Shown here: positions 31,141 to 44,055 of the stretch, piece by piece
Numbering within the stretch: the stretch's first letter is position 1
How the letters are laid out: every line of letters starts with the position of its first letter
Assembly (NCBI GenBank): GCA_960531495.1
Contig: OY482849.1
Span: 3,338,979-3,402,978 of the forward strand
Source of the DNA: Zeus faber
Lineage: Eukaryota > Chordata > Actinopteri > Zeiformes > Zeidae
Direction: 5' to 3'
Length of the DNA: 64,000 nt
Notes under the pieces: generated by a model
What the model was told of the DNA's origin: nothing
What the model saw: the letters and a program-made list of their open reading frames with translations, nothing else
Database searches by the model: none
Position numbers and translations under genes: made by a program

Positions 31141-34100
31141 GATGATGCGTACAATTTTTATTGCGTATCAGAATAAAACAGACACAACAACAAACTCGCA
31201 GTAGGCTTCGTGAAACCTGACTGAATTTCTTCCCTTCTTCTATATCTTTATAGTCGGGGCGAGGTGTTTGCTCGTTTACATATCTCGCCTCTTTTTGTGT
31301 CAGAAAATAACCTGAAATCTGTTTTGAGCCAATCTTAGTCTTGATCCTTTGTTTAGCTGTCCTCTGATGTCACTTCTCAGCCAGCCAATCACAACCTTCA
31401 TAGCCGTTAACCATCACTCTCTCGGAGATGGTGTTATTTGTAGTTTTCTAAAAGCATTCGGCTTCCAAGAAGACAAAAAGACTGGTTCTGCTGACTCTGC
31501 AGTCATGGCTTGTCCCTTAAATGACCTTGGAGATATTTTTAAATATTTTTTGGAAGGTTTTGACATCCTCTATTAGTCATACGATGTACTAGACTGTGGC
31601 TCCATCTGGTGGTTATAAGGTGTACTACATTTCAAAGGTAATTTTTAAAGGGATTTTTTATAAATTCAATTTGGTTGTTATCGCATCGGCAATAGTATAA
31701 CATATTGTAGGTTTTTCATGTGGGGTAACTAATTGAACCATAACAGGTTACAAATTAAACCACAACACTGCTTTTATCTATAGTAATGCTAATAGGCACA
31801 AGTGAATTAATATTACATTATTAATATTACAGAGACAAATATTGCCTTCATGTCTTTGGCTTTTGGTCATGTCTATGATCGCAGTACAAAAATGGTCTGA
31901 CCTGTGGACAACGTCAGAGGGTACTCATCTTTTTGTAAGCCAATCTTTCTTTAGCAACAGTACATTCTGTTCTAAATTACTTGACTGTTTCCTGCAATAT
32001 ATTGGAATTCATGTCTACAACTGTGTTTGGAAGCATTTGCTTTTGTTTCATCTCTAATATTTCAATTGTGACAAATGCACACCTTTCCCCTTGTTATAAA
32101 GCAAGAGAATTGTGACTTCTTTGCAGATGTGACATCAAATATTACCTTCCCGAAGAAACATCCACAGTTTATTTTCCATACATTCTCTCCACTGCTTATG
32201 GGTCCAGTTTGGAAGATCACTGGGTGCTGCAGCTGATGCTGCCATTACCACATCAGACACCTGGTCGCGGTCATCTCCTCTCCCGAGCTGTCAGTGCTCT
32301 CTGATGAGGCTACGTCAGTAGCCAATATTACAGCAGAAACAGGTAACAAGGTAACTTTCATCAACCATTTTAAGAGTGAAAATATATTGTTATTTGTAAC
32401 ATATATTTGTAACAATACATATTTGTATGTATGTTGTATTGTATGCAAATTTCAACGTCAATTTTTTTTCTTGATTTCACGGGGCTCAAGTCTCTTTCGG
32501 GAGCTGCTGAGCTCTCCTGTAATTTGAACACTGCTGTTTAGCCCGAAGCAGATTTATTGCGTTTTGGCCTAAAAACACATGCCCAAAGTTAATCAACAAT
32601 AGCTTCACCATTTGGACTATATGCATCATTTTGGTATTGTAATAGAAAATGACTGAATGTGCTCAAGGATGAGTCGCAACTGATCGTTATTGTGAGCTTG
32701 GGATCTGAGTGTAACCTGTTCTTGCCCAATACTATTCCCTAGCGATAAGTCAGCATGGTAAACAATACTACTTGTGGGATTGTGGCAGCGGTGGGTTCAG
32801 CCCATTAACCAGAGGAGGATGCAGGAGATTTCCACAATGTATATATGTGTATTTATTGAGCTGTTTCTGTAATAAAGTGTTTTCTGATTATATTTGATTC
32901 GTTTTTAGTTATTTGTAGTTTCGATTATTAAATTAATAAAACACAGAATTTATATATCCTTGTTTATTTGATTAAAAAAAACATATTTTATTAAACATAG
33001 TTTAATAATACCTTATAAATAAATTGGCATTTCTACACTTCATAAATCTCATGCTTGACAAGTCAGTTTGACTAGAGCCCACATTTTCTTGACTCCAAGC
33101 AACAAAGAGATCGTCCCACTTCCATGTTGCCGACAGGTACGGTATACGAGAAATAAAATATATAACAGTACTTCCCAAGTATGAAGAAAATATCGAATCC
33201 TAAAAGTCTATTCCATTGTGTGATATTTGTTTTCCTGCTGGAATAACAATATTGTCTTTACATATGTGAGGGTTTTATTTGTTGTGGTGGAAAAAAAATG
33301 TATTTGTTAATTTAACTCAGTAATCCAAGTTAGGACCCCACATCAGCAATTTTATTTATGTGGTTGATGTATACCAGGCTTGGTAATTCAATATTTTCAC
33401 TAGATACAGATTTTGGATGGACCACTATGAGAATCTAAGCCCCAGTTAATGAGCCGAGACACAAAAAAAACACGAGTGGTTTAGAAGCTTTGTGGCATGT
33501 CGCTTTCGCGACGCCCAACACTTCTGCTTGGTGTGACATTCCATATTGATTAAAATGGTAGCGTATCTGAAGCGCTTTCACAGCGCTGACATGTCACATC
33601 GGGTGTGGCCCTGGAGTTTGTCAGGGCTTTGTTACCTGGAATTATGAAGAGTGGAGCACAGGAATACGATTTAGGTGTGGGCAATGACTAAAGAGCAGGA
33701 GCCCCGAGACTGAGTATGTTTAATAAACAACTGTAATGATTGTGGTGGAAGATAAATCCGAAAAAAGAAATAACTATGTTGGTATCGTAAGAGTGGGAAG
33801 AAGAGGGGAACTCAACGGAAAGCCATATAATGTTAATAGATAAACACAATATAGGAGGGAGGAAGGGAGGAGAAAGCATACAATTACAAATGCAGTTTAA
33901 CATTAGATGAATGGTGGGGTTATAGTGAGCCTGCGATTGGTTGTAGGAGGAGAGACGCTGGCTATGCCTATGAACAGTAATTTGAGGGCGGAATGACTGA
34001 ATACGCTGGGAAAAGCTTGATTGTCGCATCCAGCAGGGAACTGAATGCCCACTACTAGACCTGTAATAGAAGGAAGTATAAACGCAGAGTAACCAAACGG

Positions 34101-34730
34101 TGGTAATGAAAGCACAAGAGGTAACAATGGAACAAGCTTTAGAGGAATTGCATTTGAGAGATAGAATGAGTAACCATCTTCCAAGCCTAACGTAGATTCT
34201 GCTAACCCTTATCTCATGTATAATTTGACTGTCGAGAAGATTAACCATGGCATTTGATTAGGAAAGAGTTAGGAAGGGAACGGAGGAACTGCCGCAGGGA
34301 TGAGGCTGGAGTTCAGGCACGTAGTCTTGAAACCTGGAATCTAAAATGAGATGGGGAGAGAGTGATAGAGATGAGATGAGAATGTGCAAGCTAAGAGGGA
34401 GAAGTTGTGGATGACTGATAGTCAAGTGAGGCTACTCATAAATGGCATGGTGTCTTTTGAGGAAGGAACACCCTTTGATTATTGTGCTGACTACGGCCGC
34501 TTTCCGCAGAATCGCTATGCGGTTGCGTGGACATAAATGTTCTCGGGCAGGACGGGCAGCTAAGATGGGGTATAGTTTGACGTGTAGAACTCTAGATTGG
34601 AAGTTAGGGAGGCCATGAATTGCGGACCACTGTCTGGTAAACCCCCCAAAACACACAGATGCATTGTATCTTTGAAACAAGATAGTCTACTGACTTCACT
34701 ATTGGACTGTAAAAATAAAATAAAATAAAA
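31141..34730. other. unassigned spacer
   Basis: A 3.6-kb AT-rich stretch. A motif beginning TGTTTGGAAGCA at 32022-32062 recurs at 35549-35595. The 186-codon minus frame at 33688-34248 and the 82-codon frame at 34432-34680 have no recognisable domain. I find no LTRs, terminal repeats or RNA genes. Confidence 0.45.
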
Positions 34731-34734
34731 CAAA

Positions 34735-34738
34735 GTAA

Positions 34739-34780
<42 letters not shown>

Positions 34781-34840
34781 ATTATAAATTTTTTTTCTTT
34801 TTTTTTGTTGTTGTTGTTGTTGTTTTTGTTGTTGTTGTTG

Positions 34841-34881
<41 letters not shown>

Positions 34882-34937
34882 GTTGTTATTTTTATTATTA
34901 TTATCATTATTATTATTATCATTATTATTATTATTAT

Positions 34938-34970
<33 letters not shown>

Positions 34971-34975
34971 ATACA
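34735..34975. repeat. compound microsatellite AT / TTG / TTA
   Basis: An AT run (about 34747-34776), T-rich sequence, then GTT units (34807-34845) and long ATT/TTA runs to 34970. The poly-Asn, poly-Leu and poly-Ile frames here are artefacts. Confidence 0.95.
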
Positions 34976-35829
34976 GGCAAACGGCAATTTGTGGGTTCAA
35001 ACCTTTTTGCTCTTGCAACGTTATGTCTACATTAATATTAAATAATTAATAATTGTCTCGTTGGGGCACCACTCTCTTTTGTTTGGTTGAGAGAAACTAA
35101 TGTTTAATTTAAGTAAATCAAGCTTTGAAGCATAATTAAGCAATCTTGTGCCTCAAGTATGTGGTTCTAGTGACCTTAAGCAATTACTTACAGTTAAACA
35201 TCAGAATACAATGACCTTACAAATTAATGAAGTATTTATTTATAACGAAAATACTTGGAAATAAAAGGTTAAATGAAGTAATGGAAAATAAGAGACTTAA
35301 TAACATGAAAACAATAAATAGAAATAAGGAAAGAATTAACTGGAAAATAAACTAGTCATTGATTCGGCAGCAGTGGGAAGTGTGTGTTTATGAGATAAGA
35401 AAAACAATGGAAGCTTTAATCTGTCACCCACACCGACCATTTTAAGAGAGGCAGCAGAGAATCTGCTGTGAACAGCATTACTTGAAATGGAACCCTCCAG
35501 ATGGTGTGGTAGCCGGCAAGCCGTTTTCCAGGCTCCAGCCCTGGACGCGATGTTTGGAAGCACTTATTTTTGTTCCATCTCTGATATTTCAATTGTTCTC
35601 CGATGAGCGATGCTGTCACAGTGCTTGTCAATTTTCTTTGCATAATTGTCTTCAGTCAAATCGGCATCATCCAAGTAACACTGCGCAAATATTGTTCAGC
35701 TACCCTTCACGAGTTATTAACCAAAATGTAAAACACAACATAACTAACCACATGATGGTGCTATTGAATACATGCTTTAATACTTGATATATAATATTTT
35801 GAGAATTTTTGATCTCCATGGGGCACCTG
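34976..35829. other. unassigned spacer
   Basis: AT-rich sequence with a short GC-richer part at 35440-35600 that contains the copy of the 32.0-kb motif. No gene is supported. Confidence 0.45.
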
Positions 35830-36099
35830 TGTGCCAGGTATGATTATTTTAGCACATATACAGTAGTTTTGAGATAATAATGAATATATGCACTCTCCCA
35901 TAGATGGCCAGACTTTTGGATCCCTGGACTCCCTATATTGCAACACCTCCCTTGATCTGGCAACCTTGAACTCCTCACTCAGACTGTTGCAGGACAGTGT
36001 CAGTTTATTACTGTTGCCATACAGGACAATGCCGCTCAGGCTTCTTGGCAATCCCAACCTCCTATGGAGGTGACGGCTAATCCTCCTCTCAAACACCAC

Positions 36100-36692
36100 T
36101 GTTAGGCCCATGGCCTTCCAGCGCCACTAGAGGCCGCCCTTGCCCCATCTGCAGCTCCCTACTCGAGCCCAATTGCACACACCTGGGATCAATTACTTGC
36201 ATCACTCTCACAGCATTTAGTCTCAGCTTACCAGTCATTCCTTGCCAGACCGTCAACTAGCTTACCCGAGTTGTACAGCTACTGGCTCCCTTCCGAGTTC
36301 CGAGTTCCGAGTTCCGAGTTCCGAGCTCCGAGCTCCTAGTGCTTGTTTTTAGTTCCTAGTTTATGTCTCGTTGTCTCATCTTCCCCTTACCTGCTTGTCT
36401 CCTCTCGTCGACCCAGTCCGTCTCTCCAAATCCAGCCAGCCCGGTTGACCTGCCTGTCTCCGCTCGTCGACCAAGGCTGCCCGTCCTTCTCCATCCAGCC
36501 TGGTTCCCCGTCTCTCCACCCGGATCCTGGACCCCTCCTCCTGGTCATCATCGTCCCTGCCCAGCCCTGCTCCATCCCTACCTGACCGGGTCCCCCTGGC
36601 CAGCTCCACCGTCCAGGCTAATAAACATCCTTTGCCTGCCTTCCGTCTCCTTGTGTCGTGCGTTTGGGTCTCTCCTAGCTCTGGTCGTGACA
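36100..36692 (+). mobile_element. solo LTR of a Ty3-like family inside the LINE
   Basis: A 593-bp block from TGTTAGGCCCATGG to TCTGGTCGTGACA, with AATAAA at 36621, interrupts the reverse transcriptase frame of the LINE. The flanking codons are continuous in sense across it. A direct target duplication is not clean: read on the minus strand the flanks are GAGGA and GTGGT. It contains a heptamer array at 36291-36335. No internal retroelement sequence is present. Confidence 0.65.
36291..36335. repeat. TTCCGAG heptamer array
   Basis: About six tandem copies of TTCCGAG, the last ones changed to CTCCGAG, within the solo LTR. It lies about 290 bases before the polyadenylation signal, so it may sit in the promoter part of the LTR. 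Confidence 0.85.
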
Positions 36693-38690
36693 TCCTCGAC
36701 TGTTGACAGTGGAAATTCATAGACCAGCAGAGGCCACAATATCCTGGGTAGGATTCCAGGCTGGTATATCCAGGCTTTGAATTTCCCAGGTAGTCCTGAT
36801 CTGTCAACAGTTTTCAGCCATCCCTCTAGTTCTTGGTTACTTGCTCTGATGGAGGCAGCGTCCTTCAGGGAGCAGTTAAAGATTTTCCCGAGACTCTTTA
36901 TGGGTTTTTCTGTAACTGATGGAATCTGGATACCTCAGAGGGAGAAGCGGAACCAGTCTGTAACCTTCCCTTTCTTCAGCACCAGAGAGCTGGATTTTGA
37001 CGGTTTGAAAGACATCTGAGCCCAAGTGATTAACCTCTCCAAGCCCTGGAGAATCCACCTGCTTCCTGGTACTGACGCGGTTGTAACTGTCAAGTCATCC
37101 ATGGAAGCCCTGATGGGGGGCTGCCGGACTCCAGATGTGGATACTGGTCCTCTGCACTCCACCTCGGCTGACTTGACCAGCATGTTCATGGCCAGAGCAA
37201 AAAGTGTCACTGAAATGGTTAAGCCATTGATGATCCCTTTTTCCAGTCAGTGCCACTGGGATGTGATGGGCCCAGAAGTAAATCTCAGGCTAAAGATGTC
37301 ATAATAATCCAAGATGAGGTCCTTGATTTTACTTGGGATGTGATGTCGTTCCAATGCTGTTTGAACCAGTTTGTGAGGTATGGAGCTGAATGCATTGGCG
37401 AGGTCTAACCATAGAACTGCCTTTACCTTCTCTGATTCTTGAGGAGGTACTCTGTCAGGCGTTTGGAGACGATACTGAAAAATATCTTCCCTTCCACGCA
37501 GAGCAGTGAGATGGTCCTAAACTGCTCGCTGTTAGTAGAGTTCTTCTCCTTTGGAACCCACGCTCCTTCTGCAAATCTCCATTGTTGGGCTACCTTCCCC
37601 CTCCTCCAGATCACCCTCAGGATCTTCCACAGACGGAGCGTGAGCTTGGGGCACCTCTTATACACCAGGTAAGGCACTCCACTGGGTCCAGGTTCTGAGC
37701 TGGCCCTGGTAGCCTTGACCACAGCTTGAAATTCTTTCAAACTGGGCTCTTTGATGTTAAAGTCAGTGGTTGGTATAGGAGGGCTGAACAGGGCTCTGCA
37801 CTCTCCTAAATCTGCTCCTCTTGCTGCATTGCTGAATGTGTTTTACAGATGGTTGTCAATATCCTCTTTCGAGCACACGAGTTGGCCGCTGCGCTTCTGT
37901 CCTAGCAGTTGTTTGGTGAATCCATATGGAATAGCTAAAAAGGCAGCACGTTTCCTAGATCTTTCTTTGGTACGCCTCCTGTGCCACTCTGCTCTACGGA
38001 GAGTTATGAGTCTCTTTCTGAGGATGTTAGAGTTCTGCAAGCCCGCTCTTCTCCTCCTCACTAGCCTCCTTGAACTGCCTTTTCAGAAGTCGCAGTTCTT
38101 GTCTCAACTGCGTGATCTTCTCTGCCCTGTGGTTCTTGCTGTATTGGCCTTTGGTACCATGCTTCTCCACTGTAACAAACCTCTCAGTGCCGAGGCTGAT
38201 GATTATGGTCGTCATTGCTTTAAGTCTCCTATCTGCTTCTCCCTTCAAGGTTGCTTCCAAGATACTGTCCACATCCTCATCGAATTGGCGCTACTCGTTC
38301 TTGCTGCTGGCTGGGGGCCACTTAACTCGCGGATGTGGGAGCACTGCGGGGTGACTCCTGGCCTGGCTCCTCCTGCGTCTCACCAAGGTTGCTCCTTGTG
38401 TGTTGCTCCAGCTGCTCACCTACCAAACATTGTATCTTGGCCTGGTGGATCGTCAGGCCCCGCAAGTTTTTGCAGCTCTTGTCTGTCTGTTTGGGGTGCT
38501 CATCCTCCCCCCGCTCTCGGGCTCCCCTGGGGGTGTGTTTTCTTGGGACTTTTCGTAGCTTAATTGGGCTCTTCTTCACAGAAGATGCAAGTTGCTGGCC
38601 CTTCCTGCCCCGGTTGCCGTCTTTCCGGACTGTCAGCTGTCTTTCCAGTAGTTGCCACTCTCTTTGCAGGATTATGAACATGTAAATATG

Positions 38691-40974
38691 AAATGTAGAT
38701 ACAAATTTTGTCTATTCTAACAGTGCATCTACATTCATGTCATCATTGGCACAGCTGACAATCCTTTGTTCAAGTTGAGACACATCATCAACTTCTTGAT
38801 GATGATGGTGTTCTCATGTAACATGGTGGATGCTGGTCAGGATTTTTCAGAATTGTACTGTACTTCAAATATTTGTCCATCGAGCAAATGCTCTTTAATG
38901 TCTTGTACATCTTACATCAAGTGCATCTGGTATTTATTAAATGCATATGTTTTTAGTACAGATATGGGCATGGTTATCTTAGTTGGTTGTCATCTTCTGT
39001 GTCTAGAATGATGGTTCCACTGATGTTGGGGACATACGTAGTAGTACGCTGCAATAATTTGCATCCTCCATAGCGATGGTTTTTACTTTTACAGTCAATT
39101 GTTGTCTGGTGGCCTCTACATAGTTTGAAGATTATTTTATCCATTAGATGGACAGTAGTAGTGGTGTTATTGGCAACATGAAGCTGCGGTTCGTAGTCTT
39201 CTGTTTCTGCCATTTCTCCAGGCGGGTCGAGATTTGTACGATCAATGAAGACTATGGTTCGTGTTCAGATGAGGGTGATGGCACTGGTCTTTCATTTGTG
39301 TAGAGACATTTTGTATCTTGTAGAATTTACCCACATGCAATTTGAGAATTTGTTGTTCCCAAATCTATTTGATTTTAAAAATGTGGTCTGACACCCAGCA
39401 TTCTCCAATCTCTTTGACACAGATTTTTCCTACCTGCAAAACCAAAGTAAAATGTTTCTGTTAACGATCATGATCATCATTATCATTATCATCAGATGCC
39501 ACTAAATTCTACACACTGTACCTTTATTGAGATTTTGTAAACATTTTTTTATAATCTATTTTTTAATGGCTGGTAGATGTGATTCAATGTGATTCAATGG
39601 AATTGCTGAATTATTATTATATCGAATTATTATATCGAATTGCTGTCTATTTGGAGGTGGAAAGAGGTTACTGCTTAAATGCTGCATTCACATGGAACAC
39701 GGTAGACAGGAAACAGCACTTTCTGAATGGCATGGAATAAGAGCACAGGGAAGTCAGCTTCTTGCCTATGTAGCATCCGGCTGTAATTCCGTCGCGTAGG
39801 ACGGCAAAAAAGTATTTAAATTTTGCATTGCAAATGCTGTGTAAGGTTGCCATTGCCCGTGTTCTCTGTCGGTCTGCTGTCATGCTTTGATCCACTAACA
39901 TGACTTCCGGTTTGTCGTCTACCATGTTGCATGTGAATGCAGCATTATTGTGGTAAACTGTGAGTAAAGTGACATCATGTCCGTTTCAAGAAAAACAAAG
40001 CCAAGAAAAGGAGGATGTGCTGGTGTTTGCTTCCAGGAGGCAAACCCACATTTGGTTTTAGGGAGATGCCAACAATCGGTTTTCTCCACGACCCCCTGAA
40101 CACCTGCCCTATTACTTTGAAGCTGCCCCTAGGTCATGAATATGAGGACTTCTGTCACTTTTTGACTTCAGGGACCATTCAGCCGCCGATGTTTGATGCA
40201 GCCCAATGATAGATAAGGTAATGTGCTCTGTCTCTCTCTCTCAATCGCTCTCTCTCTCTTTCTCTCTCTATCTCTGTCATTTGCCCTATTATTATTTATT
40301 TTCAAACATTTTCCTTTATACATTCTTGTGTGAATGTTGGATGTTGTGTCTGTGCAACTAAAAAAACAGCAATTATTTAGTTTTAGATGTCGGTTCAGAG
40401 CGGACTAATTGAAAGGGACTGTGTGTTGGGGTTTAATTTTGTGCATTTTTTGCCAGAAACTGGCAGAAATACAGTTATATTCATGGAATTGGCAGAACAA
40501 CTTGTTTTCGCTTTGTCATAATGGATTATTAAGTGTAGATTAATGGGCAAAACTGGCAATGGCAATAAAGTGTGCAAATAATCTGAATACTTTCAGAAGC
40601 CACTGTATACTGTAGATAGATATATAGAACTAGATATAAATGATGCAGATTAAAGATAAGCCTGATAAATAAATTATTTGTTGACTACTTTCCACTCTCC
40701 GAAGAGAGCTTGGTAGCCTATTATTACGTTTATTTGCAATTTGAGCAACAGAAAATAGTTCTGTAAAGGCACAGAATGAATTATCTTCATCCACAGGATG
40801 GATGCAGGGAAAAATAACAAAAAATAATCAATTAATAATTAATAATGCTGTCGCACACTTATTTACAGGAAAGCCTGTTAGACAGCAAAAAATGTAAAAT
40901 ATTAAATGCATTTTTATACATAAGTATAGCATTTATAGTAAACTAAAAATGATTTAAAAAATGACTAAAAATGA
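38691..40974. other. unassigned spacer with CT microsatellite
   Basis: No recognisable element. A CT-rich run lies at 40231-40277. Short frames at 38974-39213 (minus), 39668-39925 (minus) and 40015-40209 (plus) have ordinary amino-acid composition, but I cannot assign them. They could be decayed host or transposase fragments. Confidence 0.45.
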
Positions 40975-41939
40975 GAATCACCACGGGTGAGAGTATTAAA
41001 CATAGAACCAAACATTTACACGAAAACATAAACATTGGACGTGTGTTGAAAATGTATTGAAAAACAAATTAATTAGGTCCAGGAAAACTAGAACTACAAT
41101 TGAACACGTGACCTCTTCCTGTCATAGTTATGGCAGTAAATGACGGAGGAAAGGAGAGGAATGCAACCAGGAGGGTGCTGGGGTGCATTCGAAGCAGGTG
41201 TGGTGCTGTGTGTTTGTGGGTGATGCGACCGTCTCCATGCAGCGGAAAGGGCCCCGAAGCCCCCCCAAGCTCTACAGCTGCGTAGACACCAAACGGCTGC
41301 AGGAAAGCCCCGAGCAGCCTGCCCTGCAGCCACAGAAGACCCTCTGGCCCCCAGAGAAGCCGGAGGGCTGCTGAGCAACCCCCACGCCTGGTCCCGAGGA
41401 GCATAACCCAGTCCCAGGAAGCACGAGGAGACCCTGCACACATGCAACCCAACCCAAAGTCCAGGCATAAGACGCAGCCGCAGGCACAGAACCCTGGCTG
41501 CAGGCGTCAGGCACGGACTTGAGGACCGGATCCAGGCCCAACACCCTGGCCAAACCGCATGCCCCGAGCCGTGAGCCGGCGGGACCCTCATGCCCACCCA
41601 CGCCCTGAGCAAGGGCGAGGTCTGGCCCACCGCAGCCGACCAGACGCCCCAGCTGGCTGTGAGCGCCGAGTGCCGATCCATGTAGCAGAGTGTGCTTAGC
41701 GCGGGACACCAGAATGTTAGCCACCCCCCCACCCCTTCTGTTGATGCTAGCAGGCCTCCACCACCCCCGGCGCCCGGGGCACCCACCACAGAGAAGCCGC
41801 GCAGCGGGAGCAAAAGGCTGACAGCCACTCCCCACACCCCAACCCACACCCACAACAGCAAGCAGCTCCCCCAGGGGCCCCAGAAGGCACCGAACAGCAT
41901 TTTCCGCAGCCCCGCAAGGTCGCAGCTCACCTTAAACTA
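40975..41939 (+). repeat. GC-rich repeat family, copy without TG run
   Basis: The block aligns with 52850-53930: GAGAATCACCACGG start, AATTAGGTCCAGGAAAACT, the CAACCAGGAGGGTGCTGGGG core, then about 700 bp of C-rich text with shared words such as AGAAGCC and CCCCACACCCCAACCCACA. In this copy the TG microsatellite is short. Long frames on either strand come from skewed base composition and are not conserved between copies. Confidence 0.65.
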
Positions 41940-44055
41940 CAAGGCGCAAGCCGCTGGGCCCACCTCGATTGCCAGACACCAGGCACACCACCCCCATCTG
42001 CGGCACTCCTCCACTAAGTCTTACTTAGTGGAGGAGGCGTACTAAGGCGTACTTGGCACGCTTCCTCTCATTGGCCTCTTCCATACGCTCCTCCCAGGGT
42101 CAGCTCCAGAAGAACCACCTGCTTTGTTGAATCTGAGAACAGAACTATGTGTGGTCTCAGGGTGGTTTCCACGAAGTGCTCTGGGAATCTGAGCTGCTTC
42201 CCCAGGTCGGCCTTCATCTGCCAGTCCGGCACAGTACCAAGGAGTCCCACTGCTCCCCTTCCCTGGGGCTTAGGCTTCTCCCCTGCTCGGACGAACGCAA
42301 TCGCCTGCCTTGCTGGTTGGAGAGGCTTGTCCTGGGTGATGCTGGTGAAGATGGCTTCTGCTATCACCTTCAGCACTTTTGCAGGCTTGAAACACATCCG
42401 AGCCCAGATGATGATCTTCTCCAAGCCCTGATGGATCCATCGGCACCCCGGCACTGACGTCGTTGTAACTGTCAGGTCATCCATAAAGGCTCTGATGGGG
42501 GGCTGGCGGACTCCAGACTTGGTGAGCGGACCTCTGCACTCCACTTCGGCTGACTTGACCAGCATGTTCATGGCCAAGGCAAAGACGATCACTGAAATCG
42601 TACATCCAGTGATGATCCCTTTCTCCAGCCGATACCACTCGGATGTGATTGCCCCAGAGGTGACTCTCAGCTCTAAATTCTTGTAGTTATCCAAGACGAG
42701 GTCCCTCATTTTACCTGGGACATGGTGCCGAACCGGTGCTATTTCCACCAGCTTATGTGGAATGGATCCATAAGCATTGGTGAGGTCGAGCCACAGCACT
42801 GCTAGGTCTCCTTTTCCTTCTCTTGCCTCTCTGATCAACTGCGTGACCACACCTGTATGCTCGAGGCATCCTGGAACCTTTGGGATTCCACCCTTCTGCA
42901 CAGAGGTATCGATGTACTCATTCTTCAGGAGGAACTCCGTCAACCTACGGGATAGGATGGTGAAGAATATCTTCCCCTCAACGCTGAGCAGCGACATGGT
43001 TCTGAACTGCTCGATGTTCTTAGCATTCTCCTCCTTGGGAATCCAGACACCTTTTGCAAATCTCAATTGTTGAGCTACCTTTCCCCTCCTCCAGATAACC
43101 CTCAGAATCTTCCACAGCGGGTGAGGGAGTCTGGGACACCTCTTGTACACTTTGTAGGGCACTCCACTTGGTCCCGGAGCAGAACTGGCTCTGGCTGCCT
43201 AGACGACCTCCTGAACCTCCTTCCAACTGGGCTCGTTGCTGTTGAAGTCAGTGGTGGGTCCTGGGGGGTCTATCAAAGGTCCATAGGGACCTAGGTCTTC
43301 CTCCCAAGCAGCATCACTGTAGGTGTTTCGGAGATGGTGGTCGATCTACTCTTTGGGACAGACGAGGTGGCCGCTTCGTTTCTGCCCAAGCAACTGCTTT
43401 ATGACTCCAAATGGGTTTGCGATGAAGGCAGACCATCTTTTGGCCCTCTCTTTCCCCCGCCGTCTGTGCCATTCTGCCCTTTGAAGACTGGTGAGCTTCT
43501 TCCTGAGGATGCAACGCAGTTTTGATAGTGCATCCCTTTCCTCTTCTCGTGCTTCCTTGTACTGCCGCTTCATGACCCGCAGCTCCTGCCTTATCTGGCT
43601 GATCTTCTCTGCCCCACGGTTGTTCATGTAGGGGGTCTTGGTACCCACCTTCTCCACCGTACCAAACCTCTCGGCAGCAAGGCTGATGATGATGGTTGCC
43701 ATGGTTTTGAGTTTCCTACTGCTTCGCCATTGGATGCTGCTTCTAGGATATTGTCCACATCATCATCGAACTGGAGCCACTGTTTGTCCTTACTGGCCGG
43801 AGGCCACTTGACCCAACGATGTTCGGTTACTCCGCCTGGGTCTGGGGCTACTGGTTCATGGAGGCTCCGAGCACTGTGGGGTGTCTCCAGGCCTGGCTCC
43901 TCCTGCGTCTCACCAGGGGTGATCCCTGCACGCTGTACCAGTTGCTCCTTCTGCAAGCATTTCATCCTGGCCTGGTGGATCTTCAGGCCACGCGGGTTCT
44001 TGCACACCTTTCCGCAGACACACTCTGCAAACGTTGTCGATGTCGATTGTCGATG
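41940..44055 (-). mobile_element. R2/NeSL-group-like LINE, copy 2
   Basis: The minus-strand order is a zinc-finger motif (CGKVCKNPRGLKIHQARMKC, near 43990), a basic linker, reverse transcriptase and a C-terminal PD-(D/E)xK-like nuclease region. It shares most of its text with 35830-38690. It is flanked on the left by the GC-rich repeat. No 3' tail or target duplication is visible. The class rests on domain order (zinc finger, RT, nuclease), which fits R2/NeSL/Hero-type LINEs; the exact clade is not fixed. Confidence 0.75.
42068..43162 (-). pseudogene. LINE reverse transcriptase plus truncated nuclease
   Basis: An open frame of 364 codons. RT motifs are EQFRTMSLLS, WLDLTNAYGSIPHKL, GIITGCTISV and the catalytic FMDDLTVTT. 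After FKPAK the frame jumps in phase to VLKVIAEAIF, so thumb and the usual CCHC segment are deleted. The nuclease part reads TTLRPHIVL then VVLLELT. Relatives have a PD pair there (recalled), so the Asp is replaced by His. A frameshift after LELT ends the frame early. The N-terminal part (43200-44055) lies in other frames, so the gene is broken in at least three ways. Confidence 0.8.

Larger units (their letters stand above)
35830..38690 (-). mobile_element. R2/NeSL-group-like LINE, copy 1, split by solo LTR
   Basis: Read on the minus strand, an N-terminal region with NLRGLTIHQAKIQC (zinc-finger-like, near 38450) leads to a charged linker and then to reverse transcriptase pieces: GPSGVPYLVYKRCP (37670), EQFRTISLL, a YGSIPHKL-type motif, and SMDDLTVTT with the catalytic DD (near 37100). 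A thumb-like part, LPGKFKAWIYQPGILPRILW, runs to the solo LTR at 36692. It resumes beyond the LTR at 36099 as FERRISRHLHRRLGLPRSL. Frameshifts and stops break it, and the expected C-terminal nuclease is not seen. Close relative of 41940-44055. Confidence 0.75.

Noticed and set aside
33688-34248. 186-codon minus-strand frame
   Set aside because: It has no domain, shows Ser/Ile/Cys-rich composition typical of AT-rich antisense, and nothing supports expression.
34699-35035. Poly-Asn, poly-Ile and poly-Leu frames
   Set aside because: They are translations of TTA/TTG and AT simple repeats.
37751-38563. 270-codon plus-strand frame
   Set aside because: It is antisense to the zinc-finger and linker part of the R2/NeSL-like LINE; the minus strand carries the recognisable motifs.
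41094-41930. 278-codon minus-strand frame
   Set aside because: It lies in the C-rich repeat, is not conserved in the copy at 53 kb, and has composition-driven residues only.
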